The notes beneath the pieces were generated by a model that saw only the letters and a program-made list of their open reading frames with translations, was not told the origin of the DNA and ran no database searches. A program made the position numbers and the translations under genes. Of a stretch of 42,786 nt of DNA, positions 23,233 through 32,057 are shown piece by piece (position 1 is the stretch's first letter; every line of letters begins with the position of its first letter). The stretch spans positions 1 to 42,786 of the forward strand of contig JAFSNA010000079.1 of the NCBI GenBank assembly GCA_017447645.1. The letters run 5' to 3'. Source of the stretch: Oscillospiraceae bacterium. Its GTDB lineage: Bacteria; Bacillota; Clostridia; Oscillospirales; Oscillospiraceae.

Positions 23233-24141
23233 TCATATTTCCCCGCAGCGATCGAAATATTCTCTTGCCGTTTCGGCGTCCCGGGCGATCTGGGCGGAGA
23301 GCTCTTCAAAGCTCGAAAACTTCTCTTCGCCGCGCAGGAAGGCGTAAAACTCCACCCTGGCCTGGCGGCCGTACAGATTGCCGGAATAGTCGAGCAGATG
23401 ACTCTCGACGCTCACGCCGTTGCCGCTGCCGGTCGTGGGGCGAACGCCGACGTTGGTCACGGCGCGGTAGCTCTCCCCGTTTTCCAGACTGACGCGCGTG
23501 GCGTACACGCCGTGGCGCGGCACGAGCACGCCCTCGGGAAAGACCATGTTGATCGTCGGAGCGCCGAGCTTGCTGCCTAGGTGGTACCCGGAATGGACCG
23601 TATCGGTGAGGACGTGCGGGTGGCCGAGATAGCGCCGCGCCTCCTCCATGTCCCCGTTTTCAAGCAGACCGCGGATATAGGTCGAGCTGACCGTCCGCCC
23701 GTCGAGCCTGACGGCGGGGATCACGTCGCAGCCCAGAGCGTGCGCGGCACAGTAGCCCTTCAGCTTTTCAGCCGTTCCCTCGCCCTTGTAGCCGAAGCAG
23801 AAGTCGTGGCCGACCACGATGTGGGAAATGTTCAGCTCCTCGACCAGCGAGCGGATAAAGGTCTCCCACGGCATCGTCATCATATGGCGGTTGAAATGGA
23901 GAAAGACCACATTGTCGATGCCGAAGAGCCGCCGGATCAGATCCTCCCGTCCGAGCGCGCTGTTGATGAGCTTGACCTCGCCGCCGAAGACCAGATTGTC
24001 CGGGTGAACGTCGAAGCTGACGACCGATGGGATCGCACCGCTTTCGAGCGCGCGCTCCTTCGTTCTCTCCAGCAGCGCCGCGTGGCCGATATGCACGCCG
24101 TCGAAAAAGCCGATGGCGACGACGCGTTTGATCTCTGCCAT
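23233..24141 (-). CDS. ribF: Bifunctional riboflavin kinase / FAD synthetase
   Basis: The 302-residue protein has an N-terminal nucleotidylyltransferase (GFFDGVHIGHAALL near 10-23, the GxHxGH-type signature) for FAD synthesis. A C-terminal flavokinase domain follows, with LGAPTINM (the PTxN motif) and NVGVRPT for riboflavin phosphorylation. The ATG at 24141 is preceded by GAGG and follows the truB stop by 4 bp. ribF is the customary last gene of this operon in Firmicutes. An in-frame start at 24201 would overlap truB by 56 bp and is rejected. Confidence 0.92.
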   Translation of the reverse strand: MAEIKRVVAIGFFDGVHIGHAALLERTKERALESGAIPSVVSFDVHPDNLVFGGEVKLINSALGREDLIRRLFGIDNVVFLHFNRHMMTMPWETFIRSLVEELNISHIVVGHDFCFGYKGEGTAEKLKGYCAAHALGCDVIPAVRLDGRTVSSTYIRGLLENGDMEEARRYLGHPHVLTDTVHSGYHLGSKLGAPTINMVFPEGVLVPRHGVYATRVSLENGESYRAVTNVGVRPTTGSGNGVSVESHLLDYSGNLYGRQARVEFYAFLRGEEKFSSFEELSAQIARDAETAREYFDRCGEI

Positions 24142-24145
24142 GTTT

Positions 24146-25018
24146 CTATACCTCAAAGAAGCTTTTAGTGGTTGACATAATATTATTCCGGATCTCTCCA
24201 AGCATCAGGAGCTTTCCGTCGGGACCGTAAACAAGCGCCGGGCCGTCCTCAGACGCGATCTCGACGTCATTCCCGCAGCGGATCCTTTTCTCCGCCGCCG
24301 CGTCCACGGAGACGTGCCGCACGAGCGGAAACAGCGTTTCAACGCCGAGCAGGAGGCTTTCCAGCTCTCCCCTCTCCGCTGCGGCGATCAGCTCGTCCAT
24401 CGTGTGCGCGTCCTCCACGCGGAACTGTCCGACCTCGACGCGGCGCAGCGCGCTGAGGCAGGCGCCGCAGCCGAGGCTCTGCCCGATGTCGTGGCAGAGC
24501 GTGCGGACATAGGTGCCCTTTGAGCAGCGGACGTCCAGCAGAAAGTCGCCGTTTTCGTCCCGGCCGAGCAGCTCAAGGCTGCGGATCGTGACCGTGCGGG
24601 GCTTTCGCTCGACCTCTCCGCCGCGGCGGGCGATCTAATAGAGCCGCCGTCCGTTGAAACGGATCGCGCTGTACATCGGCGGGACCTGAGCGATCTCGCC
24701 GCGAAAAGCGCGCAACGCCTCCTCCAGCTCCGCTGCCGTCACAGCGCACGCATGCTGCGCGAGCACATTGCCCGTCACATCCTGCGTATCGGTGATCAGA
24801 CCGGGTCTGAGGGAGGCGAAATAGCGTTTGTCATGCTCCTCCGCAAAGGGCACGGCGCGCGTGGCGCGGCCGAGAAACATCACGAGAAGGCCTGTCGCCA
24901 TAGGATCGAGCGTACCGGAATGACCGATCCGACGCGTTTTGCATAGGCCCTTGAGCTTGGCGGCCACGTCGAAGCTTGTCCAGTCCCGCGGCTTGTCGAC
25001 GAGCAGGATCCCGTTCAT
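24146..25018 (-). pseudogene. truB: tRNA pseudouridine-55 synthase, broken by an in-frame amber codon
   Basis: The frame from ATG 25018 to the TAG at 24146 spells a normal-length TruB (290 codons), with IGHSGTLDPMATG (catalytic D38) and VPPMYSAIRFNG. Codon 128, right after GRRLY, is TAG (24635-24637); the same frame resumes with IARRGGEVERKPR. Family members have Glu at this site (LYEYAR-type), so a single G-to-T change of GAG explains it. The first 127 residues alone lack the C-terminal half of the catalytic fold. The start overlaps the nrnA stop (ATGA). A sequencing error, a true nonsense mutation or read-through are all possible; intact surrounding sequence argues for a recent event. Confidence 0.85.
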
Positions 25019-25959
25019 TTCCAGACCTCGTCGATCACGTCGAGCATCATGCGCTTGGCCTTTTCCACCGGGGAATGGATCGTGCAGCCCGCGGCCATCG
25101 CGTGGCCGCCGCCGCCGAAAACGGAGCAGATCGCGCTGCAGTCCACCTCCGGCGAGGAGCGCAGGGAGAAGCGGGTGCTGCCGTCGCTCTGTTCGCGCAC
25201 GGTGATGCTCAGGATCGCGCCCTCGGCTCTGCCGGCGAGGCCGGAAATATCGTCAAGGTCCTCCTCCGTCGCACCGGCCTCAAGCAGCATCCGCTGCGTG
25301 ATCGTCGCGAGCGAGATCCTGCCGTCACGGTAAAACTCCATCCCGGAGTAGACCATTCCCTCGATCTTCATCCGGGCGCGGGAGACCTTGCGGAAGAGCT
25401 TGACGTTGAGCGTTTGGTTGTCCGCGCCGAAATCGAGCAGCTCCGCCGCCGCACGCAGCGTGTCGGCCTTCGTGTTGGCATAGACAAAGCAGCCGCAGTC
25501 GGTGGATACCGCGACGTAGAGAAGATCTGCCTCTTCCTCGCTCAGATCGCCGTTGAGGGCCTTGATAAGCTGCAGCACGACCTCGCCGCAGGAGGCCTTG
25601 GAAGGCGCGATCAGACTTTTGGGCGCATAGTGCGTGTTGGAGGGGTGGTGGTCGATGCAGAAGTCGACCTCGCCGCTGAAGCAGGGCGGGAACAGCGTTT
25701 CGGAGGCCACGTCGACCGCCACGGTAAACGATGGTTCAAATCCCTCGGGCGCGTGGAAGGGCTCGGCGTAGCTGCGATACTTCTCCGTCATTTCCGCATT
25801 GGGAAACAAAAAGGCCGTCTTGCCGGCGCGGCGCAGCGCGCTGCACAGCGCCGCAGCGCTGCCCAGCGTATCGCCGTCCGGATTCTTGTGCGTCAGAAGC
25901 AGGAAGTTGTCCTTCGTATGGAACAGCTTCGCCGTTTCACTGATCTTCATGCTCCTCAT
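25015..25959 (-). CDS. nrnA: DHH family phosphoesterase, NrnA-like oligoribonuclease/pAp phosphatase
   Basis: The 314-residue protein has DHH-superfamily motifs: NPDGDTLGS (motif I), the DHH in CIDHHPSNTHYA and, in the C-terminal DHHA1 domain, FGGGGHAMAAGC. NrnA degrades nano-RNAs and dephosphorylates 3'-phosphoadenosine 5'-phosphate with metal ions in the cytoplasm. It overlaps the end of rbfA by 23 bp and truB by 4 bp. The first ATG (25959) is listed; the next one, 9 bp on, is also possible because GAGGAG lies close upstream of both. The order rbfA-nrnA-truB is usual in Firmicutes. Confidence 0.9.
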   Translation of the reverse strand: MRSMKISETAKLFHTKDNFLLLTHKNPDGDTLGSAAALCSALRRAGKTAFLFPNAEMTEKYRSYAEPFHAPEGFEPSFTVAVDVASETLFPPCFSGEVDFCIDHHPSNTHYAPKSLIAPSKASCGEVVLQLIKALNGDLSEEEADLLYVAVSTDCGCFVYANTKADTLRAAAELLDFGADNQTLNVKLFRKVSRARMKIEGMVYSGMEFYRDGRISLATITQRMLLEAGATEEDLDDISGLAGRAEGAILSITVREQSDGSTRFSLRSSPEVDCSAICSVFGGGGHAMAAGCTIHSPVEKAKRMMLDVIDEVWK

Positions 25960-26311
25960 CCCCGTCGTGGTCGATCTCCAGGCTGTTGATGACCTCGTTG
26001 ATATGCGCTCCGTACTCGATGCTGTGATCGATCTCGAAGATCAGCTCGGGCGTGTAGCGCAGCTTCATGGAATTGCCGAGCTCGCGGCGCAGAAAGCCCG
26101 CGGCCGAGCGCAGCCCGCGCCGGAATTCCTTCTCGTCCTTCATGCCGAACACGGACAGCCAGATCTTCGAGTAGCGCAGGTCGCCCGTCGTTTCGACGCG
26201 CGTCACGCTGATCATCCCCTGCTGCACGCGCGGATCCTTCACCTCGCGCAGGAGCTTGGAGATGACGAACTGGATATCGTCGTTCGTTCTTGCGATTTTA
26301 TTGGATGCCAT
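25937..26311 (-). CDS. rbfA: Ribosome-binding factor A
   Basis: This 124-residue KH-like protein carries the family blocks IQFVISKLLREVKDPRV near the start, ISVTRVETTGDLRYSKIWLS and YTPELIFEIDHSIEYGAHI. RbfA binds the 30S subunit and helps 16S rRNA 5'-end maturation. GAGGAAACAGCC precedes the ATG; the gene begins 23 bp after infB. The acidic/His C-terminal tail is short and variable, as expected. Confidence 0.93.
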   Translation of the reverse strand: MASNKIARTNDDIQFVISKLLREVKDPRVQQGMISVTRVETTGDLRYSKIWLSVFGMKDEKEFRRGLRSAAGFLRRELGNSMKLRYTPELIFEIDHSIEYGAHINEVINSLEIDHDGDEEHEDQ

Positions 26312-26334
26312 GGCTGTTTCCTCAAATCAAAGCT

Positions 26335-28692
26335 TCAGATCTGCTCCATCACGAAGCACTCGATGATGTCGCCGACCTTGACGTCGTTGAACTTTTCGAT
26401 CTGCATGCCGCACTCGTAGCCGGATGCGACCTCCTTGACGTCGTCCTTGAAGCGGCGCAGCGAGGCCAGCTCGCCCTCGTGGATGACGATGTTGTCGCGC
26501 AGAACGCGCACCTGGCAGCCGCGCTGGATCTTGCCGTCCTGGCAGTAGCAGCCGCAGACCGTGCCGACCTTGGAGACCTTGTAGGTCTCGCGCACCTCGG
26601 CGTGACCGATGATACTCTCGCGGAATTTCGGCGCGAGCATGCCCTTCATGGCAGCCTCGATCTCGTTGATGCAGTCGTAAATGACGCGGTACATGCGCAT
26701 GTCGACGTTGCTGCGCGCGGCGCTGTCGCGGGCGGCGTTGTCCGGGCGGACGTTGAAGCCGACGATGATCGCCCCGGAGGTGGCGGCAAGCATGACGTCG
26801 CTTTCGTTGATCGCGCCGACGGCGCTGTGAATGACCTTGACGCGGACCTCTTCGTTGGAGATCTTCTCCAGCGAGGCCTTGACCGCCTCGGCCGAGCCCT
26901 GGACGTCGGCCTTGACGATGAGATTGAGCGTCTTCATCTCGCCCGCCTGGATCTGGCTGAACAGATCCTCGAGGCTGACCTTCTTGGCCACGGAGGAGCC
27001 GGAGCTCTGCTGGATGCGTCGCTCCTCGGCAAGCTCTCTGGCCATGCGCTCGTCGGCGACAGCGTTGAAGACGTCGCCCGCGCTCGGCACCTCGCTCAGG
27101 CCCGAGATCTCCACCGGCGTGGAAGGTCCGGCCTCGGTGACGCGCTGTCCCTTGTCGTTGATCATCGTGCGCACGCGGCCCACGCAGGTGCCGGCGATGA
27201 TGATGTCGCCCAGCTTGAGCGTGCCGTTCTGCACGAGCACGGTCATGATCGGGCCGCGGCCCTTGTCCAGGCGCGCCTCGATGACGGTGCCTTTGGCGGC
27301 GCGGTTGGGGTTGGCGCGCAGCTCAAGCACCTCGGCCTGCAGGACGAGGTTTTCCAGCAGGTTGTCGACGCCCATGCCGGTCTTGGCCGAGATCGGGCAG
27401 ACGATGGTCTCGCCGCCCCACTCCTCGCTGACGAGGTCATACTCGGTGAGCTGCTGCTTGATGCGGTCGGGGTTGGCGCCGACCTTGTCCATTTTGTTGA
27501 TCGCGACGACGATCGGGATGCCCGCCGCCTTCGCGTGGTTGATGCTCTCAACGGTCTGCGGCATGATGCCGTCGTCGGCCGCGACGACCAGGATCGCCAC
27601 GTCCGTGACCATCGCACCGCGGGCGCGCATGGAGGTAAAGGCCTCGTGGCCCGGCGTGTCGAGGAAGGTGATCGGGCTGCCGTTGATCTCGACGGTATAG
27701 GCGCCGATGTGCTGCGTGATGCCGCCGGCCTCGCCGGAGGCGACGTTCGCATGACGGATATAGTCGAGCAGCGAGGTCTTGCCGTGGTCGACATGGCCCA
27801 TGACGACCACGACGGGGGCGCGGGGGATCAGCTCCTCTTCCGTGTCGGCCCGGTCGTCGATCAGACGCTCCTCGACCGTGACGATGACCTCCTTCTCGAC
27901 CTTGCAGCCAAGCTCCATCGCGACGAGCGCCGCGGTGTCGTAGTCGATCACGTCGGAAACGGAGGCGAACACGCCCAGCTTGAAAAGCTGCTTGATGACC
28001 TCGGCCGCCGTCTTCTTCATGCGGGAGGCAAGTTCGCCGACGGAGATCTCGTCCGGGATCTCGACCTTGAGCTGCTGCTTCTTGGCGATCTCGAGCTGGA
28101 GGCGCTGCATCTTGTCGCGCTCCTCCTGGCGGCGCTTGGCGGAGGTGACCTGCGCGTTCTGACGCTGCTTGTTCTTGCCGCCGATCTTTTCCTTCTTGCC
28201 GCCCTGACCGCTCTTGAGGTTCCTGCCGCCGCGGGAGCCCGCGAGATCCTCAAACTTCTCGTTGTACTTTTCGATATTGACCGCAGCGCCGCCTCTGGTG
28301 TCGACGACGCGCTTCTCCGCGACCTGGCGCGGCACATGCGGCTTGTCCTTTTTCTCGGCCCTGGGCTGCACGGGCGCGGCGGGCGCCTTCGCCGCAGGCG
28401 CGGGCGCAGCGCTCTTCGCGCCGCTTTCCGCCTTTGCGGCGGGCGCGCTTCCGGCTTTCTTCTCCTCCTGCGGAGGGACGGCCTTGGGCTCGACCTTGAA
28501 GATCTCCTCGAGGCTCTCGACCTGGTTGTGCTGGGTGATGTATTCAAAGATCACGTCCAGCTCATGGGTCTCAAGCACCTGCATATGGTTTTTCGGAGTG
28601 GCAACGTAGTCCGTCAGGATCTGGGTGACCGCCTTGGTCGGCATACCGAAATCCTTCGCGACCTCGTGCACTCTGTATTTGATCATACTCAT
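26335..28692 (-). CDS. infB: Translation initiation factor IF-2
   Basis: The 785-residue GTPase opens with an IF2-N domain ([18 protein letters not shown]). An Ala/Pro/Lys-rich linker (about 78-120), a basic region and a second IF2-N domain (about 205-265) follow. The GTPase domain has G1 GHVDHGKT at 299-306 and NKMDK; the C-terminal domains complete the usual set. It brings formyl-Met-tRNA to the 30S subunit. GGAGG lies eight bases before the ATG, and the gene overlaps the L7Ae-like gene by 4 bp. The opposite strand carries long open frames, a by-product of the GC-rich third positions. Confidence 0.96.
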   Translation of the reverse strand: MSMIKYRVHEVAKDFGMPTKAVTQILTDYVATPKNHMQVLETHELDVIFEYITQHNQVESLEEIFKVEPKAVPPQEEKKAGSAPAAKAESGAKSAAPAPAAKAPAAPVQPRAEKKDKPHVPRQVAEKRVVDTRGGAAVNIEKYNEKFEDLAGSRGGRNLKSGQGGKKEKIGGKNKQRQNAQVTSAKRRQEERDKMQRLQLEIAKKQQLKVEIPDEISVGELASRMKKTAAEVIKQLFKLGVFASVSDVIDYDTAALVAMELGCKVEKEVIVTVEERLIDDRADTEEELIPRAPVVVVMGHVDHGKTSLLDYIRHANVASGEAGGITQHIGAYTVEINGSPITFLDTPGHEAFTSMRARGAMVTDVAILVVAADDGIMPQTVESINHAKAAGIPIVVAINKMDKVGANPDRIKQQLTEYDLVSEEWGGETIVCPISAKTGMGVDNLLENLVLQAEVLELRANPNRAAKGTVIEARLDKGRGPIMTVLVQNGTLKLGDIIIAGTCVGRVRTMINDKGQRVTEAGPSTPVEISGLSEVPSAGDVFNAVADERMARELAEERRIQQSSGSSVAKKVSLEDLFSQIQAGEMKTLNLIVKADVQGSAEAVKASLEKISNEEVRVKVIHSAVGAINESDVMLAATSGAIIVGFNVRPDNAARDSAARSNVDMRMYRVIYDCINEIEAAMKGMLAPKFRESIIGHAEVRETYKVSKVGTVCGCYCQDGKIQRGCQVRVLRDNIVIHEGELASLRRFKDDVKEVASGYECGMQIEKFNDVKVGDIIECFVMEQI

Positions 28693-29123
28693 CTGTTCGT
28701 CCTCCTCGTTCCGTTCGTCTTCGCGTGCCCTTTCGTCCCTTTTTCGCTGCGGCGGCGGCGCATCTTCTCATGCTTTGCCGCGAGAGCGGCTGCCGCGTCG
28801 GCATATCTTTCCGGGTCCTCCGCGGCAAGCAGCTTGACGAACGCCTCCGCAAAGCCCATGTCTGTGATCGCCGCCATCGTGCAGTCGCCTACACCCAGCG
28901 CATCGGACAGCTCTCTTCTTGTAAAGGGCATTTTCAGATCCAGCGCGCTCTTTCCTTCCAGCGCGTATTCGGCCTTGCGCACGGCTGTCTCCGACGCATC
29001 GGAGGCAAGCAGCAGCGCTCTGGCCCTGCCGGCGCGCGCCGCTTCGGCGGCCCGGTCGGCTCCGATCTCGATCGCGCCCGCCGGGCGCATCAGACCGAGC
29101 AGCTTCAAAGCCTTATCCGTCAT
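28689..29123 (-). CDS. L7Ae-like ribosomal protein (YlxQ family) with basic tail
   Basis: The 144-residue protein has an L7Ae/L30e-like fold in residues 1-95 ([20 protein letters not shown], then [10 protein letters not shown] and [15 protein letters not shown]). It continues as an Ala-rich helix with a basic tail ([13 protein letters not shown]...). YlxQ proteins bind kink-turn RNA; their role in the nusA-infB operon is not settled. The start ATG 29123 has GGAGGT upstream and overlaps the rnpM stop by 11 bp. The roughly 40-residue C-terminal extension is longer than in a minimal YlxQ. Confidence 0.82.
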   Translation of the reverse strand: MTDKALKLLGLMRPAGAIEIGADRAAEAARAGRARALLLASDASETAVRKAEYALEGKSALDLKMPFTRRELSDALGVGDCTMAAITDMGFAEAFVKLLAAEDPERYADAAAALAAKHEKMRRRRSEKGTKGHAKTNGTRRTNR

Positions 29124-29385
29124 CTCCGACCTCCATTTCCCTCTGCAGCCTCTCATGGACCTCCGGGGGGATCTGCGCGGAGAAGGCTCGCTCGAGCGCT
29201 TTGCTCTTCAAAGCCTTTTTCAGGCACTCGCCGCTGCGGCACAGATAGGCTCCCCTGCCCGGGGCTTTGCCTCTGAAATCCAGGGAGATCGTCCCCTCGG
29301 GCGAGCGCACGACGCGGATCAGTTCCTTTTTCGGCTTCATTTCGCGGCAGCCGAGACACTGCCGCATCGGTATTTTCTTCTGCAT
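29113..29385 (-). CDS. rnpM: RNase P modulator RnpM (YlxR, DUF448)
   Basis: The 90-residue basic protein has the DUF448 pattern KKIPMRQCLGCREMKPKKEL, then GRGAYLCRSGECLKKA. YlxR has been described as a regulator that binds RNase P RNA in Firmicutes. ATG 29385 with GGAG upstream is taken as the start; a GTG 12 bp earlier in the same frame is also possible. It lies between nusA and the L7Ae-like gene, as is typical. Confidence 0.88.
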   Translation of the reverse strand: MQKKIPMRQCLGCREMKPKKELIRVVRSPEGTISLDFRGKAPGRGAYLCRSGECLKKALKSKALERAFSAQIPPEVHERLQREMEVGDDG

Positions 29386-29416
29386 GGTCTCCGCCACCGC
29401 CTTTCTTCGGAAATCT

Positions 29417-30469
29417 TTACGCTTCGGATCTGCTCTTGATATCGATCTTGTAGCCGGTCAGCTTGGCCGCCAGACGGGCGTTCTGACCCTCTTTGCCGAT
29501 GGCGAGGGACAGCTGGTTGTCCGGCACGACGACGCGGCAGCTCTTGCCGTCCTCGAGCATGGTGACGCTCAGCACCTCGGCCGGCGAGAGAGACGCGGCG
29601 ATATAATCCTCGGGCGTCTCGCTGTACTTGATGATGTCGATCTTTTCGCCGCCGAGCTCATTGACGATGCTCGCCACGCGGCCGCCCTTGGGGCCGACGC
29701 AGGCGCCGATGGGATCGACGTCGGGATCGTTGGAGAGCACGGCCATCTTCGTGCGGCTGCCGGCCTCGCGGGCGATGGACTTGATCTCGACGACGCCGTC
29801 GTAGATCTCGGGCACTTCCAGCTCGAAGAGGCGCTTGACAAGGCCGGGATGCGTCCGGCTGATGAGCACCTGCGGGCCGCGTGTGGAGTTGCGGACCTCG
29901 ACGACATAGACCTTGATGCGGTCGCCCTCGCGCAGAGCCTCGGTGCGGATCCTCTCATTCGGGGCCAGCATGGCCTCGGTAAATTCGCTGTTGGAGGAGA
30001 TGCGGATGGACACGCTGCCGTTGCGCGGCTCGATATGGGAGACGATGCCGGTGAGGATCTCGTGTTCCTTGGAGGTGAACTCCTCGTAGATGATGCCTCG
30101 TTCGGCCTCGCGGATGCCCTGAATGATGACCTGCTTGGCGGCCTGGGCGGCGATGCGCCCGAACTTCTTCGTCTCGACCGGGATGGGGATGACGTCGCCC
30201 ATCTTCGCGCGCTTGACGACCTTCTTCGCGGCGTCGAGCGTGATCTCGTGCGTGGGATCCTCCACGTCCTCGACGACCGTCTTGTTGACGTTCATCTCAA
30301 TGCGCTTTTTATCCTCGTCCAGAATGATCTCGACGTTATCCTCACAGTTGGGATTGTCGCGGCGGAAGGCGGCCAGCATGGCCTGCCGGATCTTGTCGTA
30401 CATATAGGCACGCGGGATGCCCTTTTCCTTTTCCAGCTCTTCGATGGCTTCAAAGAATTCAGCGTTCAT
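29417..30469 (-). CDS. nusA: Transcription termination/antitermination factor NusA
   Basis: The 350-residue protein has the N-terminal RNA-polymerase-binding domain (FFEAIEELEKEKGI...), an S1 domain (about 130-200) and two KH domains with IGACVGPKGGRV and LSLAIGKEGQNARLAAKLTG. It ends soon after KH2, like other Firmicute NusA proteins that lack the acidic repeats of enteric bacteria. AAAAGGGG precedes the ATG, 15 bp after rimP. It probably regulates its own operon through the leader hairpin at 30979-31008 (inference). Confidence 0.95.
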   Translation of the reverse strand: MNAEFFEAIEELEKEKGIPRAYMYDKIRQAMLAAFRRDNPNCEDNVEIILDEDKKRIEMNVNKTVVEDVEDPTHEITLDAAKKVVKRAKMGDVIPIPVETKKFGRIAAQAAKQVIIQGIREAERGIIYEEFTSKEHEILTGIVSHIEPRNGSVSIRISSNSEFTEAMLAPNERIRTEALREGDRIKVYVVEVRNSTRGPQVLISRTHPGLVKRLFELEVPEIYDGVVEIKSIAREAGSRTKMAVLSNDPDVDPIGACVGPKGGRVASIVNELGGEKIDIIKYSETPEDYIAASLSPAEVLSVTMLEDGKSCRVVVPDNQLSLAIGKEGQNARLAAKLTGYKIDIKSRSEA

Positions 30470-30484
30470 GTTCTATACCCCTTT

Positions 30485-30940
30485 TTATATCGTTGCGTGC
30501 AGTCTCACCTGCGCGGTCTGTTGTTTATTGAAGCGGAAGCTTTTTCCCCTGACTTCGATCTCGGTGACGCCGTCGTCGTAGGAGACGAGCTTGCCGACGA
30601 AGGATTTCTGTCCGTTGACGGGCTGGTAGAGCTTCACTTCCACCTCGCTGCCCAGGAACGCTTCAAAGTCGCCCGGGCGCTTGAGCTCGCGCTCGATGCC
30701 GGCGGAGCCCACCTCGAACACATAGCTCTCCGGGATCGGATCGGCCTCGTCCAGCACGGGATCGAGACGGCGGCTGATGCGCTCACAGTCGTTGATGTCG
30801 ACGCCGCCCTCCCTGTCGATATAGATCCTCAGATAATAGGTGCCAGCCTCGCGTACGAATTCCACGTCCCACAGGCTGCAGCCCTCTTCTTCTACGATGG
30901 GTCTGGCCAGCTCGGTCACTTTTTCGGTTATTTTACTCAT
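30485..30940 (-). CDS. rimP: Ribosome maturation factor RimP
   Basis: The 151-residue protein shows the RimP pattern: an N-terminal alpha/beta domain (WDVEFVREAGTYYLRIYIDR...GVDINDCERISRRLDPVLD), then YVFEVGSAGIERELKRPGDF and a C-terminal SH3-like domain. It assists 30S subunit maturation. GGGGTGAG precedes the ATG. It is the first gene of the translation operon, about 90 nt downstream of the promoter and behind a leader terminator. Confidence 0.93.
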   Translation of the reverse strand: MSKITEKVTELARPIVEEEGCSLWDVEFVREAGTYYLRIYIDREGGVDINDCERISRRLDPVLDEADPIPESYVFEVGSAGIERELKRPGDFEAFLGSEVEVKLYQPVNGQKSFVGKLVSYDDGVTEIEVRGKSFRFNKQQTAQVRLHATI

Positions 30941-30978
30941 ATGCTCTCACCCCGCGGAGTCTGTCCGTATTTCCTCAC

Positions 30979-31008
30979 AAAAAAGAGTGGGCGTCGACCC
31001 ACTCTTTT
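30979..31008 (-). terminator. Attenuator-like terminator in the rimP-nusA leader
   Basis: On the minus strand a perfect 11-bp stem (arms 30998-31008 and 30981-30991, loop of 6) runs into six T. It lies about 17-45 nt downstream of the predicted transcription start and about 40 nt before rimP, so it sits inside the operon's own leader. NusA-dependent leader termination of nusA operons is known in Bacillus; a similar use here is inference. Confidence 0.75.
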
Positions 31009-31031
31009 CTAACCATAATCCTTACTGTGTT

Positions 31032-31060
31032 ATTATACTACCGATTGACAGATATTGCAA
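31032..31060 (-). promoter_or_regulatory. Promoter of the rimP-ribF operon
   Basis: On the minus strand TTGCAA (31055-31060), a 17-bp spacer and TATAAT (31032-31037) precede the leader hairpin and rimP. It starts 29 bp past the carboxypeptidase gene's stop. Confidence 0.8.
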
Positions 31061-31088
31061 GCCTTTTTTTCGGAAAAAAGCCGCCGCA

Positions 31089-31931
31089 TCAGTATTCAAA
31101 GCCCGGATGGTAATGCGCGTAAAACTCCTCGTAGCAAATGCCGTGCTCCATGATGAAGGTCGCCGCCTCGACGCCGACGTAGCGGTAGTGCCAGGGCTCA
31201 TCCCAGCCGGTCAGCAGCAGCTTGCGCGTCGGGTAGCGCTTGATGAAGCCGTATTCAGCGCAGTGCGCGTCGAGCCAGGCGAACATCTCCTGGTTCATAT
31301 CCTCATACTTGGGCTTATAGGAATAGTTCTTATCCATCAGATCGACGGCGAGGCCCAGCTGATGCTCGCTGGTGCCGGGGAAAGCAACTTCCTTCTTCGC
31401 CTTGTCGGCCGCCTCCTGATACCGCGGGTCCAGATAGGCCTCCTTGCCCGTCAGTCCCATCCCGTCGGCGATGATGCTGGCCGTTCTGTTGAACAGGTTG
31501 TTTTGATAGGAATAAGAACGGAAGGCCGCCGTGACGAAGATCGAATAGCCCTGGTCGCGGCAGTCCTGAAGCATCTGCTCGAGGTAGGGCAGCGCCTTGG
31601 CGTCGAACAGCTGGTTGTTGGTGCCGCTGATCTTGGCGGATTCCGACGGCACATAAGCCGCGCTGAGGAAGTTGTCGGCGTTGACGATCATATACTGCGG
31701 GTTGTCGAAATCCTCCAGCGTCAGCTGCGGCCAGATGTCGACCGTGGGCTCCGGCGTTTCGACCGCGGCGTTCGGATCGACGAAGGTGAGGCTGTCGGAT
31801 TCGACGAATGCGCCGTCGAGCCCGCCGATGATGACGGCGGTCTTGTTGTCGCTGCGCATGATCACGATCGTATACAGGAACAGGCACAGGACGCCCGCGA
31901 GGAGGATCCATGCCAGCTTGTTTCTTCTCAA
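31089..31931 (-). CDS. VanY/DacC-type D-Ala-D-Ala carboxypeptidase (M15B)
   Basis: The 280-residue protein has an N-terminal membrane anchor (about 7-26) and, after a linker, a M15B peptidase domain with AFRSYSYQNNLF, the zinc motif SEHQLGLAVDL and the second zinc/catalytic motif EPWHYRYVG. Such enzymes trim the terminal D-Ala from peptidoglycan stem peptides outside the cell. The only plausible start is TTG at 31931, with AGGTCGG upstream; the next ATG falls after the anchor. No vanS/R or ligase genes are nearby, so this is a housekeeping copy and not evidence of glycopeptide resistance. Confidence 0.88.
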   Translation of the reverse strand: MRRNKLAWILLAGVLCLFLYTIVIMRSDNKTAVIIGGLDGAFVESDSLTFVDPNAAVETPEPTVDIWPQLTLEDFDNPQYMIVNADNFLSAAYVPSESAKISGTNNQLFDAKALPYLEQMLQDCRDQGYSIFVTAAFRSYSYQNNLFNRTASIIADGMGLTGKEAYLDPRYQEAADKAKKEVAFPGTSEHQLGLAVDLMDKNYSYKPKYEDMNQEMFAWLDAHCAEYGFIKRYPTRKLLLTGWDEPWHYRYVGVEAATFIMEHGICYEEFYAHYHPGFEY

Positions 31932-31971
31932 GTACGTCCGACCTGCCTTTCTTAAAACATTCGTAAATGTA

Positions 31972-32000
31972 ATTATAACACTATTTTACGGGAAAAACAA
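31972..32000 (-). promoter_or_regulatory. Promoter of the carboxypeptidase gene
   Basis: On the minus strand TTGTTT (31995-32000), a 17-bp spacer and TATAAT (31972-31977) with extended TGT lie about 40 bp upstream of the TTG start. Confidence 0.75.
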
Positions 32001-32057
32001 GTATCTGCGCCTGCCCCGCGCTCCGCAGCGGCTCAGGGAAGGGCGAACGGCTTGTTT

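Noticed and set aside
24146..25018. Amber as a sense codon in this genome
   Set aside because: TAG is used as the natural end of the GNAT gene and of truB itself, at positions where the proteins should finish. A local nonsense mutation or sequencing error explains the internal one better.
26290..29439. A plus-strand open frame of 1049 codons opposite infB, the L7Ae-like gene and rnpM
   Set aside because: It is rich in Leu, Asp, Val, Ala and Arg runs typical of the complement of GC-rich coding sequence, has no family motifs and no ribosome site, and spans several well-supported minus-strand genes.
31060..31085. A terminator between the carboxypeptidase gene and the rimP promoter (T-run and A-run near 31063-31079)
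   Set aside because: Only the A/T stretches pair; the flanking GCC and GCC do not complement, so no stable stem forms.
31089..31931. A vancomycin-resistance locus
   Set aside because: A single VanY-type carboxypeptidase without VanS/VanR, a ligase or a VanH-like dehydrogenase is a common housekeeping gene.
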